Shown here piece by piece: positions 1-5,657 of a DNA stretch of 6,816 nucleotides. The position numbers were made by a program, and so were the translations under genes. The stretch spans positions 1 to 6,816 of the forward strand of contig JAEWML010000247.1 of assembly GCA_023393155.1 (NCBI GenBank). The letters are read 5' to 3'. Position 1 is the stretch's first letter. Every line of letters begins with the position of its first letter. Origin of the DNA: Bacillota bacterium. GTDB taxonomy: Bacteria; Bacillota; Clostridia; Oscillospirales; Oscillospiraceae. A model generated the notes under the pieces. The model had not been told where the DNA came from. It searched no databases and saw nothing but the letters and a program-made list of their open reading frames with translations.

Positions 1-1252
1 AGCACGGGCCGCAGAAGCTGGGCTTCATGACCGCGCCCGCGCGAATCAGCGTCTCGGTGGCTTCCGCTCTCGTGAGCGCGAGGCTCACCGGCACGCTGGT
101 GGGATAGACGCTGAGAGAGAAATCGCCGCTCTCCGCGCCGCCGCCCAGAATATCGGCGGCGGCGGTAATGTTGTCGAACAGGCCTCCCGCGCAGCCCGCC
201 ACAATGCCCTGATCGGCCCACACGCCGCCGTCGTGGATTTTATCCAACAGCCGGGGACTTGCCTTGGGCCAGCGCTGCTTTGCGTCGGCCTCCACCGCCG
301 CAAGAATGTCGGCGGCATTGTCCAGAAACTCCCGGATGGGGTAGGCGTTGGAGGGGTGGAAGGGCAGGGCCAGCATCGGCTCCACCGCGTCAAGGTCAAT
401 GGAAACCATCCGGTCGTAATAGGCCCCTTCGCCGGGGGACAGGGGCCGGTATTCCCCGGCCCGTCCGTGGGCCTCGTAAAATTTCTGCACCGTGTCGTCC
501 GTCTCCCAGACAGAGGAAAGGCAGGCCGTCTCCGTGGTCATCACGTCCACGCCGTTGCGGTAGTCCATGGGGAGGGAAGCAATGCCCGGCCCCGCAAACT
601 CCAATACCCGGTTGCGGACAAAGCCCTGCTCAAACGTGGCCTTGATCAGCGCAAGGGCCACGTCGTGAGGGCCTACCCCCGGTTTCGGCGCGCCGGTGAG
701 CCAGACCAGAACGATTTCCGGATAATCGCCGTCCCAGGTGTCCTTTAAAAGCTGCTTGCAAAGCTCCGGACCGCCCTCGCCCACGCCCATGGTGCCGAGG
801 GCGCCGTACCGGGTGTGGGAGTCGGAGCCAAGAATCATTTTCCCACAGCCGGCCAACTGCTCCCTGGCGTAGGAGTGAATGACGCTCTGGTTGGCGGGGA
901 CGTAGATGCCGCCGTATTTCTTCGCGGCAGAAAGGCCGAAGGCGTGGTCGTCCCCGTTGATGGTGCCGCCCACGGCGCACAGGCTGTTGTGGCAGTTGGT
1001 CAGGGCGTAGGGCAGGGGGAATTCCCGCATCCCGGAGGCCCGGGCCTGCTGGAGAATGCCCACGTAGGTGATGTCGTGGGAAACCATCGCGTCAAAGCGG
1101 AGCCGCAGCTTGTTTTCGTCGCCGGATCGGTTGTGGCTTTGCAGGATGGACCAGGACAGAGTGCGCCTGCGCCCTTCCTCCGGGGAGACGGACGCGGTTT
1201 CGCAGGGAACGCCTTCGGACAAAAATACGCCGGAGGAGTGCAGCGTAATCAT
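1..1252 (-). CDS. Aconitase-superfamily hydratase, YbhJ-like (C-terminus beyond the left edge)
   Basis: The frame is open from the ATG at 1252 to the window edge: 417 codons with no stop. The product belongs to the aconitase/dehydratase superfamily, which adds or removes water using a [4Fe-4S] cluster. Visible landmarks are NCHNSLCAVGG (residues 86-96), the active-site-like GSDSHTR (142-148) followed by GTMGVGEGG (153-161), VAGCAGGLFDNI (351-362) and FCGPC at the cut end (413-417). By analogy with aconitase, Cys354, Cys414 and Cys417 would be the three cluster ligands, so the enzyme looks intact. The order and wording of these motifs resemble the E. coli YbhJ group (about 750 residues) more than true aconitase, so about 330 residues are probably missing. 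The substrate is unknown. The start is supported by GGGAGG at 1261-1266, 8 bases before the ATG. It has its own promoter and is separated from ade by a terminator, so it is probably not in the ade operon. A cytosolic location is inferred from the absence of a signal peptide. Confidence 0.85.
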   Translation of the reverse strand, partial: MITLHSSGVFLSEGVPCETASVSPEEGRRRTLSWSILQSHNRSGDENKLRLRFDAMVSHDITYVGILQQARASGMREFPLPYALTNCHNSLCAVGGTINGDDHAFGLSAAKKYGGIYVPANQSVIHSYAREQLAGCGKMILGSDSHTRYGALGTMGVGEGGPELCKQLLKDTWDGDYPEIVLVWLTGAPKPGVGPHDVALALIKATFEQGFVRNRVLEFAGPGIASLPMDYRNGVDVMTTETACLSSVWETDDTVQKFYEAHGRAGEYRPLSPGEGAYYDRMVSIDLDAVEPMLALPFHPSNAYPIREFLDNAADILAAVEADAKQRWPKASPRLLDKIHDGGVWADQGIVAGCAGGLFDNITAAADILGGGAESGDFSLSVYPTSVPVSLALTRAEATETLIRAGAVMKPSFCGPC

Positions 1253-1269
1253 GAAAAATCCCTCCCAGA

Positions 1270-1289
1270 CCCGCCGTTTTTGCAGCGGG
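1270..1289 (-). promoter_or_regulatory. Hairpin in the hydratase 5' leader
   Basis: In the minus-strand RNA, CCCGCUG pairs with CGGCGGG (7 bp, one U-G wobble) around the loop CAAAAA. The stem ends three bases before the GGGAGG ribosome binding site. In the plus-strand RNA the wobble becomes a C-A mismatch, but that strand continues into six Ts (1291-1296), so a weak plus-strand terminator is an alternative. No plus-strand gene lies upstream to need one, which favours a leader role on the minus strand. Confidence 0.4.
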
Positions 1290-1309
1290 CTTTTTTAAAC
1301 TTGTGTTTT

Positions 1310-1338
1310 AATGTAGCACAAAACAGTTCATATGAAAA
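1310..1338 (-). promoter_or_regulatory. Predicted promoter of the hydratase gene
   Basis: On the minus strand, TTTTCA (1338-1333, 4/6 to the -35 consensus) is followed after 17 bases by TACATT (1315-1310, 4/6 to the -10). TGC directly before the -10 makes it an extended -10. Transcription would start near 1303, giving a leader of about 50 nt that contains the hairpin at 1270-1289. Confidence 0.5.
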
Positions 1339-1437
1339 GCTAAAAATGGCGGAAGAAAGGATTTGCCCTGCATTTTCGTCAAAATGACTGCTGGAGCGGC
1401 GCGAAGAGGAGAAAATCTTGGCGCGGCTCACGGAGGG

Positions 1438-1480
1438 AAAAAGCCGCGCGGACAAAAGCTTGCGCCCTTGTCCGCGCGGC
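1438..1480 (-). terminator. Rho-independent terminator of ade
   Basis: A perfect 13-bp inverted repeat (GCCGCGCGGACAA at 1443-1455, TTGTCCGCGCGGC at 1468-1480) surrounds a 12-base loop. Read on the minus strand it is followed by five Ts (1442-1438). It begins about 25 bases after the ade stop codon. This is a textbook intrinsic terminator and separates ade from the hydratase gene. Confidence 0.9.
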
Positions 1481-1505
1481 GGAATTGATTTGTGTGCCGA
1501 TGCAC

Positions 1506-3230
1506 TTATACGTAGGTCTGACGGCTCACGTCGAACACGCCACGGGTGGTGATGCGCAGAGAAGGAATGACCGGCAAAGCCATGAAGCTTAGGGTCATAA
1601 AGGGGTCCACCCCATCGGAGACGCCGAGAGCGGAGGCCTTTTCCTTGGCGTCCTCCAGCTTTTGGTTCACCGCGGGCAGCGGTTCCTCGCTCATAATACC
1701 GGCGATGGACAAAGGCACCTCCGCAACGGAAGCCCCGCCGTCCAGCACCACAATGCCGCCGTTCAGCTCCACCACCCGGTTTACCGCCGCGGCCATGTCC
1801 GCTTCGTTGGTGCCCACCACGATGATGTTGTGGGAGTCGTGGGAGATGGAGGTGGCCACCGCGCCGGATTTCAGGCCGTAGCCCTGAATGTAGCCGATGC
1901 CGATGTGGCGGGTGTTCTTGTGCCGTTCCACCACCGCCAGCTTTAACACGTCGTATTCCGTGTCAATGCGGTCGGAGTAGCCCGCGTCCACCGTGGTGAT
2001 CTCGCCGGGGACCATGCCAATGATGCCCCGGGGGCGCTTTTCCGCAAAGTCCTCCGCCGTCAGCGTTCCCACATGGAAGGTGTTGTGCGCTCGCTCCACC
2101 AGATACGGCTCGATGGACGGGGCGGGGAAGTCTCGCAGTTCGCCGTTTTCCACCATCAGCTCGCCCCGCTTATAGACCTTCTCAATCTGGAAGGACTCAA
2201 AGCTGTCAATCACCACGAAGTCCCCCAGATAGCCCGGCGCGATGGCGCCCCGGTTGTTCAAAAGGAAATATCGCGCCGCATTGTGGCAGGCCACCTTCAC
2301 CGCCGTAATGGGGTCCGCCCCCAGGGCAATGGCCCGCCGGACAATGTAGTCGATGTGGCCCTTTTCCAAAAGGTCGTTGGGGTGCTTGTCGTCAGTGCAG
2401 AACATGCAGCGCTCGGCATATTTGTCGCACAGGAGGGGGACAAGCGCTTCCAGGTTCCGGGCGGCAGTACCCTCCCGAATCATGATAAACTGGCCCCGCT
2501 GGAGCTTGGCGATGGCGTCGCTCAAATCATGGCACTCGTGGTCGGAATAGACCCCGGCGGCGATATAGGCGTTCAAATCGTTGCCCTGAAGGTCCGGCGC
2601 GTGGCCGTCGATTTTTTTATGATGGGCCTGTGCCGCCACAATTTTTTCAACGGCCTGCTCGTCGCCGTTGATAATGCCCACAAAGTTCATCATCTCCGCA
2701 AGGCCCTGCACTCTGGGATGATCATAAAAGGAGTCGATGGCCCGATAGTCCAGAATCGCCCCGGACTCGTCCAAGGGCGTGGCGGGGACGCAGGAGGGCA
2801 GCATGAACCGCACGTCCACCGGCAGGCCCTCTGTGGCCTGAAGCATATACTCGATGCCGTCGGTCCCCATGACGTTGGCAATCTCGTGGGGATCGGTGAT
2901 GACGGTGGTGGTGCCGTGGGGCAACACCGCTTTTACAAATTCGCGGGGACTGACCAGAGAGCTTTCCAGATGAATATGAGCGTCCAAAAAGCCGGGCAGG
3001 ACGATTTTGCCGGTCATGTCCGCCTCGATTTCGCCCTCGTAGCTGCCCATGCCCACAATCAGCCCTTCGGCCACGGCGATGTCCGCCTGACACAGCTCGT
3101 TGGAAAACACGTTGACGTAGGTTGCATTTTTCAGCACCAGATCCGCCTTTTCGCGGCCCGACGCAGCCTCGATGATGCGCCGTTTCTTCAGCAGCTTCCG
3201 GTTGATTTTGCCCGCATAGCTCTCTGACAT
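1506..3230 (-). CDS. ade: Adenine deaminase
   Basis: This gene encodes a 574-residue cytosolic enzyme that hydrolyses adenine to hypoxanthine and ammonia in purine salvage (EC 3.5.4.2). It is a metal-dependent amidohydrolase of the Ade family and has the usual length. Visible landmarks are GFLDAHIHLESS with the metal-binding HxH (His85, His87), the DPHE loop (113-116), DGHAPDLQG (208-216), SDHE (229-232), CTDDKHP with the catalytic-type aspartate (278-284), and the family's C-terminal domain with HDSHNIIVVG (464-473) and a final SLRITTRGVFDV stretch. The ATG at 3230 is preferred because AAGGAG lies at 3238-3243, 7 bases upstream. A TTG six codons earlier keeps the frame open but would place that binding site inside the gene. 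A strong promoter with a Fur-like site lies upstream and a clear terminator follows, so it looks monocistronic. Related enzymes can use Mn or Fe, which is relevant to the Fur-like box. Confidence 0.96.
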   Translation of the reverse strand: MSESYAGKINRKLLKKRRIIEAASGREKADLVLKNATYVNVFSNELCQADIAVAEGLIVGMGSYEGEIEADMTGKIVLPGFLDAHIHLESSLVSPREFVKAVLPHGTTTVITDPHEIANVMGTDGIEYMLQATEGLPVDVRFMLPSCVPATPLDESGAILDYRAIDSFYDHPRVQGLAEMMNFVGIINGDEQAVEKIVAAQAHHKKIDGHAPDLQGNDLNAYIAAGVYSDHECHDLSDAIAKLQRGQFIMIREGTAARNLEALVPLLCDKYAERCMFCTDDKHPNDLLEKGHIDYIVRRAIALGADPITAVKVACHNAARYFLLNNRGAIAPGYLGDFVVIDSFESFQIEKVYKRGELMVENGELRDFPAPSIEPYLVERAHNTFHVGTLTAEDFAEKRPRGIIGMVPGEITTVDAGYSDRIDTEYDVLKLAVVERHKNTRHIGIGYIQGYGLKSGAVATSISHDSHNIIVVGTNEADMAAAVNRVVELNGGIVVLDGGASVAEVPLSIAGIMSEEPLPAVNQKLEDAKEKASALGVSDGVDPFMTLSFMALPVIPSLRITTRGVFDVSRQTYV

Positions 3231-3237
3231 GGAACCA

Positions 3238-3243
3238 CTCCTT
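3238..3243 (-). promoter_or_regulatory. Ribosome binding site fixing the ade start
   Basis: AAGGAG on the minus strand sits 7 bases before the ATG at 3230. It decides against an in-frame TTG start 18 bases upstream, which has no binding site of its own. Confidence 0.85.
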
Positions 3244-3260
3244 TTCAATATTAAATTTTC

Positions 3261-3285
3261 TTATCTCAAAAAGTAATTGAGATAA
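3261..3285. repeat. Perfect 9-bp inverted repeat in the ade leader
   Basis: TTATCTCAA (3261-3269) and TTGAGATAA (3277-3285) form a perfect dyad around 7 bases. It lies just downstream of the predicted ade transcription start, and its right arm overlaps the Fur-like box by 5 bases. It could be an operator for a dimeric repressor or a leader hairpin. No T-run follows on the minus strand, so it is not a terminator. Confidence 0.6.
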
Positions 3286-3300
3286 TGATAATGATTTTAA
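3281..3300. promoter_or_regulatory. Fur-like operator over the ade start site
   Basis: GATAATGATAATGATTTTA (3281-3299) matches 16 of 19 positions of the classical Fur box GATAATGATAATCATTATC. In the 7-1-7 view, TGATAAT (3286-3292) is a perfect half-site and ATTTTAA (3294-3300) matches 5 of 7. It covers the predicted ade transcription start (about 3297), where a bound repressor would block initiation. The match is seen directly. Binding by Fur, or by a relative such as PerR or Zur, is inference. Confidence 0.55.
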
Positions 3301-3303
3301 GAA

Positions 3304-3332
3304 AGTATACGCGCAAAACGCGCGTTTGTCCA
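3304..3332 (-). promoter_or_regulatory. Predicted sigma-A promoter of ade
   Basis: On the minus strand, TGGACA (3332-3327, 5/6) and TATACT (3309-3304, 5/6) are separated by exactly 17 bases. Transcription would start near 3297, giving a leader of about 67 nt. The spacer contains a 12-bp perfect palindrome, AAACGCGCGTTT (3316-3327), whose last base is shared with the -35. Confidence 0.8.
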
Positions 3333-3370
3333 TAGAGAAAGCGGGAAAAGTTTTTTGTTGCATTCGCTAC

Positions 3371-3399
3371 TTCCAAAAATATGAAGGGTCTGCTATATT
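3371..3399 (+). promoter_or_regulatory. Predicted promoter of the flavin reductase-rubredoxin gene
   Basis: TATATT (3394-3399) is preceded by TGC, giving an extended -10 (TGCTATATT). The hexamer TTCCAA 17 bases upstream is a weak -35 (3/6). Transcription would start near 3406, about 50 bases before the start codon. It diverges from the ade promoter, and the Fur-like box lies about 95 bases upstream of this -10, too far for simple blocking. Confidence 0.55.
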
Positions 3400-3456
3400 A
3401 GTATCAGTCAATATACGAATGGACCGCCGGGATCGGCAAAGGAAAGGAGCGTTTTT

Positions 3457-4089
3457 ATGGCAAAAATAAACGCAAAAGCCTATGAGGCCATGGACTACGG
3501 CATGTATCTCATCTCCACCTCCGCGGACGGAAAGCGGCAGGGCTGCATCGTCACCTCTTTCGCGCAGGTTACTTCCTCCCGCCCGCCCCGCTTCACCGTT
3601 ACGCTGAACCGCGACCACGCCACCACTGAGGCGGTTCTCGCTTCCGGCGTTTTCTCCGTGACGCTGCTGGGGAAGGACTGTCCCGAGGAGATTATTAATA
3701 CCTTTGGCTATAAATCCGGCCGTGTGGGGGATAAGTTTGCCGCCTTTGAGCCGAAGACGGACGAGAACGGAACCCCCTATCTTGCGGAGCATATGGTGTC
3801 CCGCGTGAGCTGCCGAGTGGTGGATAAGCTGGAAATCGGAAGCTATGTGCTGCTGGTTGGAGAGGCTGTGGACGCGGAAATTCTTGCCGGCGGAGAGATG
3901 ATGACGCTGAAGGAATTTTCCAACCGCGGAAAGAGCGCGCCGCCCACGGCCACCGTGGTGCGCGAAATGGTGGGCAAGGGCTTCCGCTGCACCGTGTGCG
4001 GCTATATCTACGAGAGCGAGACGCTGCCCCCGGATTATATCTGCCCGGTGTGTCACGCTCCGGCAAGTAAATTTGTGCCCAACGATTAA
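3457..4089 (+). CDS. FMN-binding flavin reductase-rubredoxin fusion (Hrb/flavoredoxin type)
   Basis: The 210-residue product has two parts. Residues 1 to about 160 form a flavin reductase-like split-barrel domain expected to bind FMN, as judged by the family-typical opening (MDYGMYLIST, 12-21), SFAQVTSSRPPRFTVTLNRD (34-53) and FSVTLLG (66-72). Residues 175-210 form a rubredoxin-like iron site with CTVCGY (Cys178, Cys181) and CPVCHAP (Cys196, Cys199). Only 14 residues separate the cysteine pairs, as in rubrerythrin tails rather than free rubredoxins, which have about 29. The architecture matches the high-molecular-weight rubredoxin Hrb of Moorella, a cytosolic electron donor to the flavodiiron protein FprA in oxygen/NO reduction. 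No FprA gene is visible here, so the partner is inferred. AAAGGAG at 3443-3449 lies 7 bases before the ATG. The gene stands alone between its promoter and a terminator. Confidence 0.88.
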   Translation: MAKINAKAYEAMDYGMYLISTSADGKRQGCIVTSFAQVTSSRPPRFTVTLNRDHATTEAVLASGVFSVTLLGKDCPEEIINTFGYKSGRVGDKFAAFEPKTDENGTPYLAEHMVSRVSCRVVDKLEIGSYVLLVGEAVDAEILAGGEMMTLKEFSNRGKSAPPTATVVREMVGKGFRCTVCGYIYESETLPPDYICPVCHAPASKFVPND

Positions 4090-4143
4090 GAGGGCCGGAA
4101 AATCCGCTTAGCGGCTTTCTTGAAATAATGACCGGCGTCCTCT
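4089..4143 (+). other. Possible folded 3' tail after the flavin reductase-rubredoxin gene
   Basis: Immediately after the stop codon, AGAGG and CCGG (4089-4098) can pair with CCGG and CCTCT (4132-4143), enclosing a small CCGC-TTA-GCGG hairpin (4104-4114) followed by CTTTCTT. The inner hairpin with its pyrimidine tail could be a weak first terminator. The pairing was found by eye only. Confidence 0.25.
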
Positions 4144-4151
4144 GGCGCTGG

Positions 4152-4190
4152 AAAACAAGGGACTGAGGAAGATATTTCCTCAGTCCCTTG
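4152..4190. terminator. Bidirectional terminator between convergent genes
   Basis: A perfect 15-bp inverted repeat (CAAGGGACTGAGGAA at 4156-4170, TTCCTCAGTCCCTTG at 4176-4190) encloses a 5-base loop. On the minus strand it is followed by TTTTC (4155-4151), making it the likely terminator of the methionine gamma-lyase gene, about 80 bases past its stop. On the plus strand the tail CATGTTGCGTTTCTTTTC is less U-rich, so termination of the upstream plus-strand gene may be less efficient. Confidence 0.8.
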
Positions 4191-4268
4191 CATGTTGCGT
4201 TTCTTTTCGGCGTGCGGGACGAAATCCCAACGGGAAAAAACCTTTTTGCGGCTTAATTTGATTTAAAC

Positions 4269-5465
4269 TCAGAGCAGGGTGTCCAGCGCGGCCTTGAAAT
4301 CCGCGATGATGTCCTCCGGGTCCTCCAGCCCCACGCTGATGCGGACCAGACCCTCGCTGATTCCTGCGGATTTCAGCTCCTCCGGGGTATAGGTGGAATG
4401 GGTCATAGAGGCGGGATGCTCCACCAGGGTCTCTGCGTCTCCCAGAGATACGGCGATGACGCATAGTTCCAAACGATTCAGGGCCGCGGCGGTGGCGGCG
4501 CGGTCGGCCTTCAGCTCAAAGGCCATCATGCCGCCGGGCAGCGTCATCTGCTTTTGAACGATTTCACGGCCTTCAAAATCCTCCAGACCGGGATAGTAAA
4601 CCTTTTCTACCGCAGGATGTCCCTGGAGAAACTCCGCCACCTTCTCGGCGTTTGCGCAGTGGCGCTCCATGCGCAGGCTGAGGGTTTTCAGGCCGCGGTT
4701 GATTAAAAATGCGTCAAAGGGGCTCAGCACCGCGCCGGTCATGTCCTTCAGCCCGAACATCCGGCATTGGCCGATAAAGTCCGCGCTGCCCACCACGAAG
4801 CCTGCGATCACGTCTCCGTGGCCGTTGATGTATTTGGTGGCGCTGTGGACCACCACGTCCGCGCCCAGCTCCAACGGGCGCTGGAGGTAGGGAGAGCAAA
4901 AGGTGTTGTCCACGATGACCCGGATGGAGGGGTTGAATTCATGGGCAATCCGGGCGACTTCGGCAATGTCGATGACCTTCATGGTGGGATTGCAGGGCGT
5001 TTCAAAATAGACCACCTTCGTGTTTCTAGTCAGGTGCTTTTTTAAGTTCTCCGGACGGCTCAGGTCAGTGAGGGTCACATGAACCCCAAATTTGGGCATT
5101 CCGTGGTTTAAAAGTGCATAGGTACAGCCGTACAGCGTCTCATCCGCCAGAATCTCGTCCCCCGCCACAACAGAGGTCCACAGGGCGGTGGTGATGGCCC
5201 CCATGCCGGAAGCGGCGGCAAGCGCCGCCTCGCCTCCCTCTAAGGAGGCCAGCTTTGCCTCCACCTGGGTCAGGGAGGGGTTGCCAAGGCGGGTGTATAT
5301 GTAGCCGCTTTCTTTCCCGGAAAACCGGGCTCCGCCCTGCTCCACAGAGGTAAAGGAAAAGGTGGAGGTCTGATAGATGGGCGCGCAGAGGGAACCGGCG
5401 CTGTTTACTTCCTTCCCCGTGTGAATCTGGCGGGTGGAGAAACCGAGCTTCTGTTCATTTTTCAT
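4269..5465 (-). CDS. mdeA: L-methionine gamma-lyase
   Basis: This cytosolic PLP enzyme splits L-methionine into methanethiol, 2-oxobutyrate and ammonia (EC 4.4.1.11). The 398-residue length equals the Pseudomonas putida enzyme as I recall it. Visible residues are Tyr57 and Arg59 in YIYTRLGNP (phosphate binding from the partner subunit), SGMGA (86-90), Tyr112 and the lyase-specific Cys114 in LYGCT, Asp186 in VDNTF (pyridine nitrogen), Lys211 in SATKY (Schiff base), Lys240-Asp241 in GLKDMTG, and Arg375 in VRISVGL (substrate carboxylate). The LYGCT cysteine and GLKDMTG separate it from cystathionine lyases, cystathionine gamma-synthases and O-acetylhomoserine sulfhydrylases of the same fold. Homotetramer formation is known for the family. 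The ATG at 5465 is chosen because GAAAGGA lies 8 bases upstream; the frame is open further upstream without a binding site. It diverges from a LysR gene, its probable regulator. Confidence 0.93.
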   Translation of the reverse strand: MKNEQKLGFSTRQIHTGKEVNSAGSLCAPIYQTSTFSFTSVEQGGARFSGKESGYIYTRLGNPSLTQVEAKLASLEGGEAALAAASGMGAITTALWTSVVAGDEILADETLYGCTYALLNHGMPKFGVHVTLTDLSRPENLKKHLTRNTKVVYFETPCNPTMKVIDIAEVARIAHEFNPSIRVIVDNTFCSPYLQRPLELGADVVVHSATKYINGHGDVIAGFVVGSADFIGQCRMFGLKDMTGAVLSPFDAFLINRGLKTLSLRMERHCANAEKVAEFLQGHPAVEKVYYPGLEDFEGREIVQKQMTLPGGMMAFELKADRAATAAALNRLELCVIAVSLGDAETLVEHPASMTHSTYTPEELKSAGISEGLVRISVGLEDPEDIIADFKAALDTLL

Positions 5466-5473
5466 GAGTACCA

Positions 5474-5480
5474 TCCTTTC
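5474..5480 (-). promoter_or_regulatory. Ribosome binding site fixing the lyase start
   Basis: GAAAGGA on the minus strand lies 8 bases before the ATG at 5465. A nearer upstream ATG (5474-5472) overlaps this site and cannot use it. Confidence 0.75.
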
Positions 5481-5485
5481 TGACG

Positions 5486-5500
5486 GCCCGCAGAGCGGGC
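5486..5500 (-). promoter_or_regulatory. Short GC hairpin beside the lyase ribosome binding site
   Basis: GCCCGC-TCT-GCGGGC on the minus strand forms a perfect 6-bp stem with a 3-base loop, ending five bases before the GAAAGGA site. No T-run follows, so it is not a terminator. Its position could affect ribosome access, but this is inference. Confidence 0.4.
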
Positions 5501-5534
5501 AAGTTGGCGGCGGACAAAAGAAGCGTTCTGTTGC

Positions 5535-5566
5535 TGCGGGACGAGGAAACCGGCAACCGTCCCGCA
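5535..5566 (-). promoter_or_regulatory. Stem-loop in the lyase leader
   Basis: TGCGGGACG (5535-5543) and CGTCCCGCA (5558-5566) are perfect 9-bp arms with a 14-base loop, in the middle of the predicted lyase leader of about 180 nt. No T-run follows in either direction. Confidence 0.45.
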
Positions 5567-5593
5567 AAGGCCACAAATTTACATGGATGCTGT

Positions 5594-5613
5594 GAAATAT
5601 AGCCATATATTTC
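5594..5613. repeat. AT-rich dyad in the lyase leader region
   Basis: GAAATATA (5594-5601) and TATATTTC (5606-5613) are perfect 8-bp arms around 4 bases. It would lie about +30 to +49 from the predicted lyase start site. It could bind a dimeric regulator at the DNA level or form an RNA hairpin. It does not match the TGAA-N5-TTCA box of the proteobacterial MetR. Confidence 0.5.
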
Positions 5614-5648
5614 TGTAATAAAAATAAAAATTTATATGTCTTAACAAT

Positions 5649-5657
5649 AATATAGCA
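5649..5657 (-). promoter_or_regulatory. Predicted extended -10 promoter of the lyase gene
   Basis: TGCTATATT (5657-5649) on the minus strand is an extended -10. No recognisable -35 hexamer lies 15-18 bases upstream, which is typical of promoters needing an activator. Transcription would start near 5642, giving a leader of about 175-180 nt. Confidence 0.5.

Noticed and set aside
233..1387. Several plus-strand frames and a minus-strand 630-980 frame across the hydratase
   Set aside because: The hydratase frame is open through the whole stretch and carries aconitase-superfamily motifs; the others are shadows in different frames.
1249..1455. 68-codon minus-strand frame in the ade-hydratase gap
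   Set aside because: It crosses the hydratase promoter, leader and start codon, has a serine-rich low-complexity sequence and no convincing ribosome binding site.
2073..3227. 384-codon open frame on the plus strand
   Set aside because: It lies wholly antisense to ade, whose conserved catalytic motifs are on the minus strand. It shows no recognisable domain and is a GC-rich shadow frame.
3231..3248. Six-residue N-terminal extension of ade from a TTG
   Set aside because: It would place the AAGGAG ribosome binding site inside the coding region; the ATG at 3230 has the correct spacing.
3231..3303. Purine riboswitch before ade
   Set aside because: The leader is only about 67 nt and lacks the conserved loop and junction sequences of purine riboswitches.
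3367..4056. 229-codon minus-strand frame
   Set aside because: It is antisense to the flavin reductase-rubredoxin gene, which has clear motifs and a ribosome binding site; the minus frame shows no known domain.
4269..5465. Identification as O-acetylhomoserine sulfhydrylase, cystathionine lyase or cystathionine gamma-synthase
   Set aside because: Cys114 in LYGCT and GLKDMTG at 238-244 are characteristic of methionine gamma-lyase among these related enzymes; assignment of exact substrate still rests on motif reading.
5466..5606. 47-residue N-terminal extension of the methionine gamma-lyase
   Set aside because: The frame is open to an ATG at 5606, but there is no ribosome binding site there, the sequence matches no family feature, and the 398-residue version fits the family length and has a good site.
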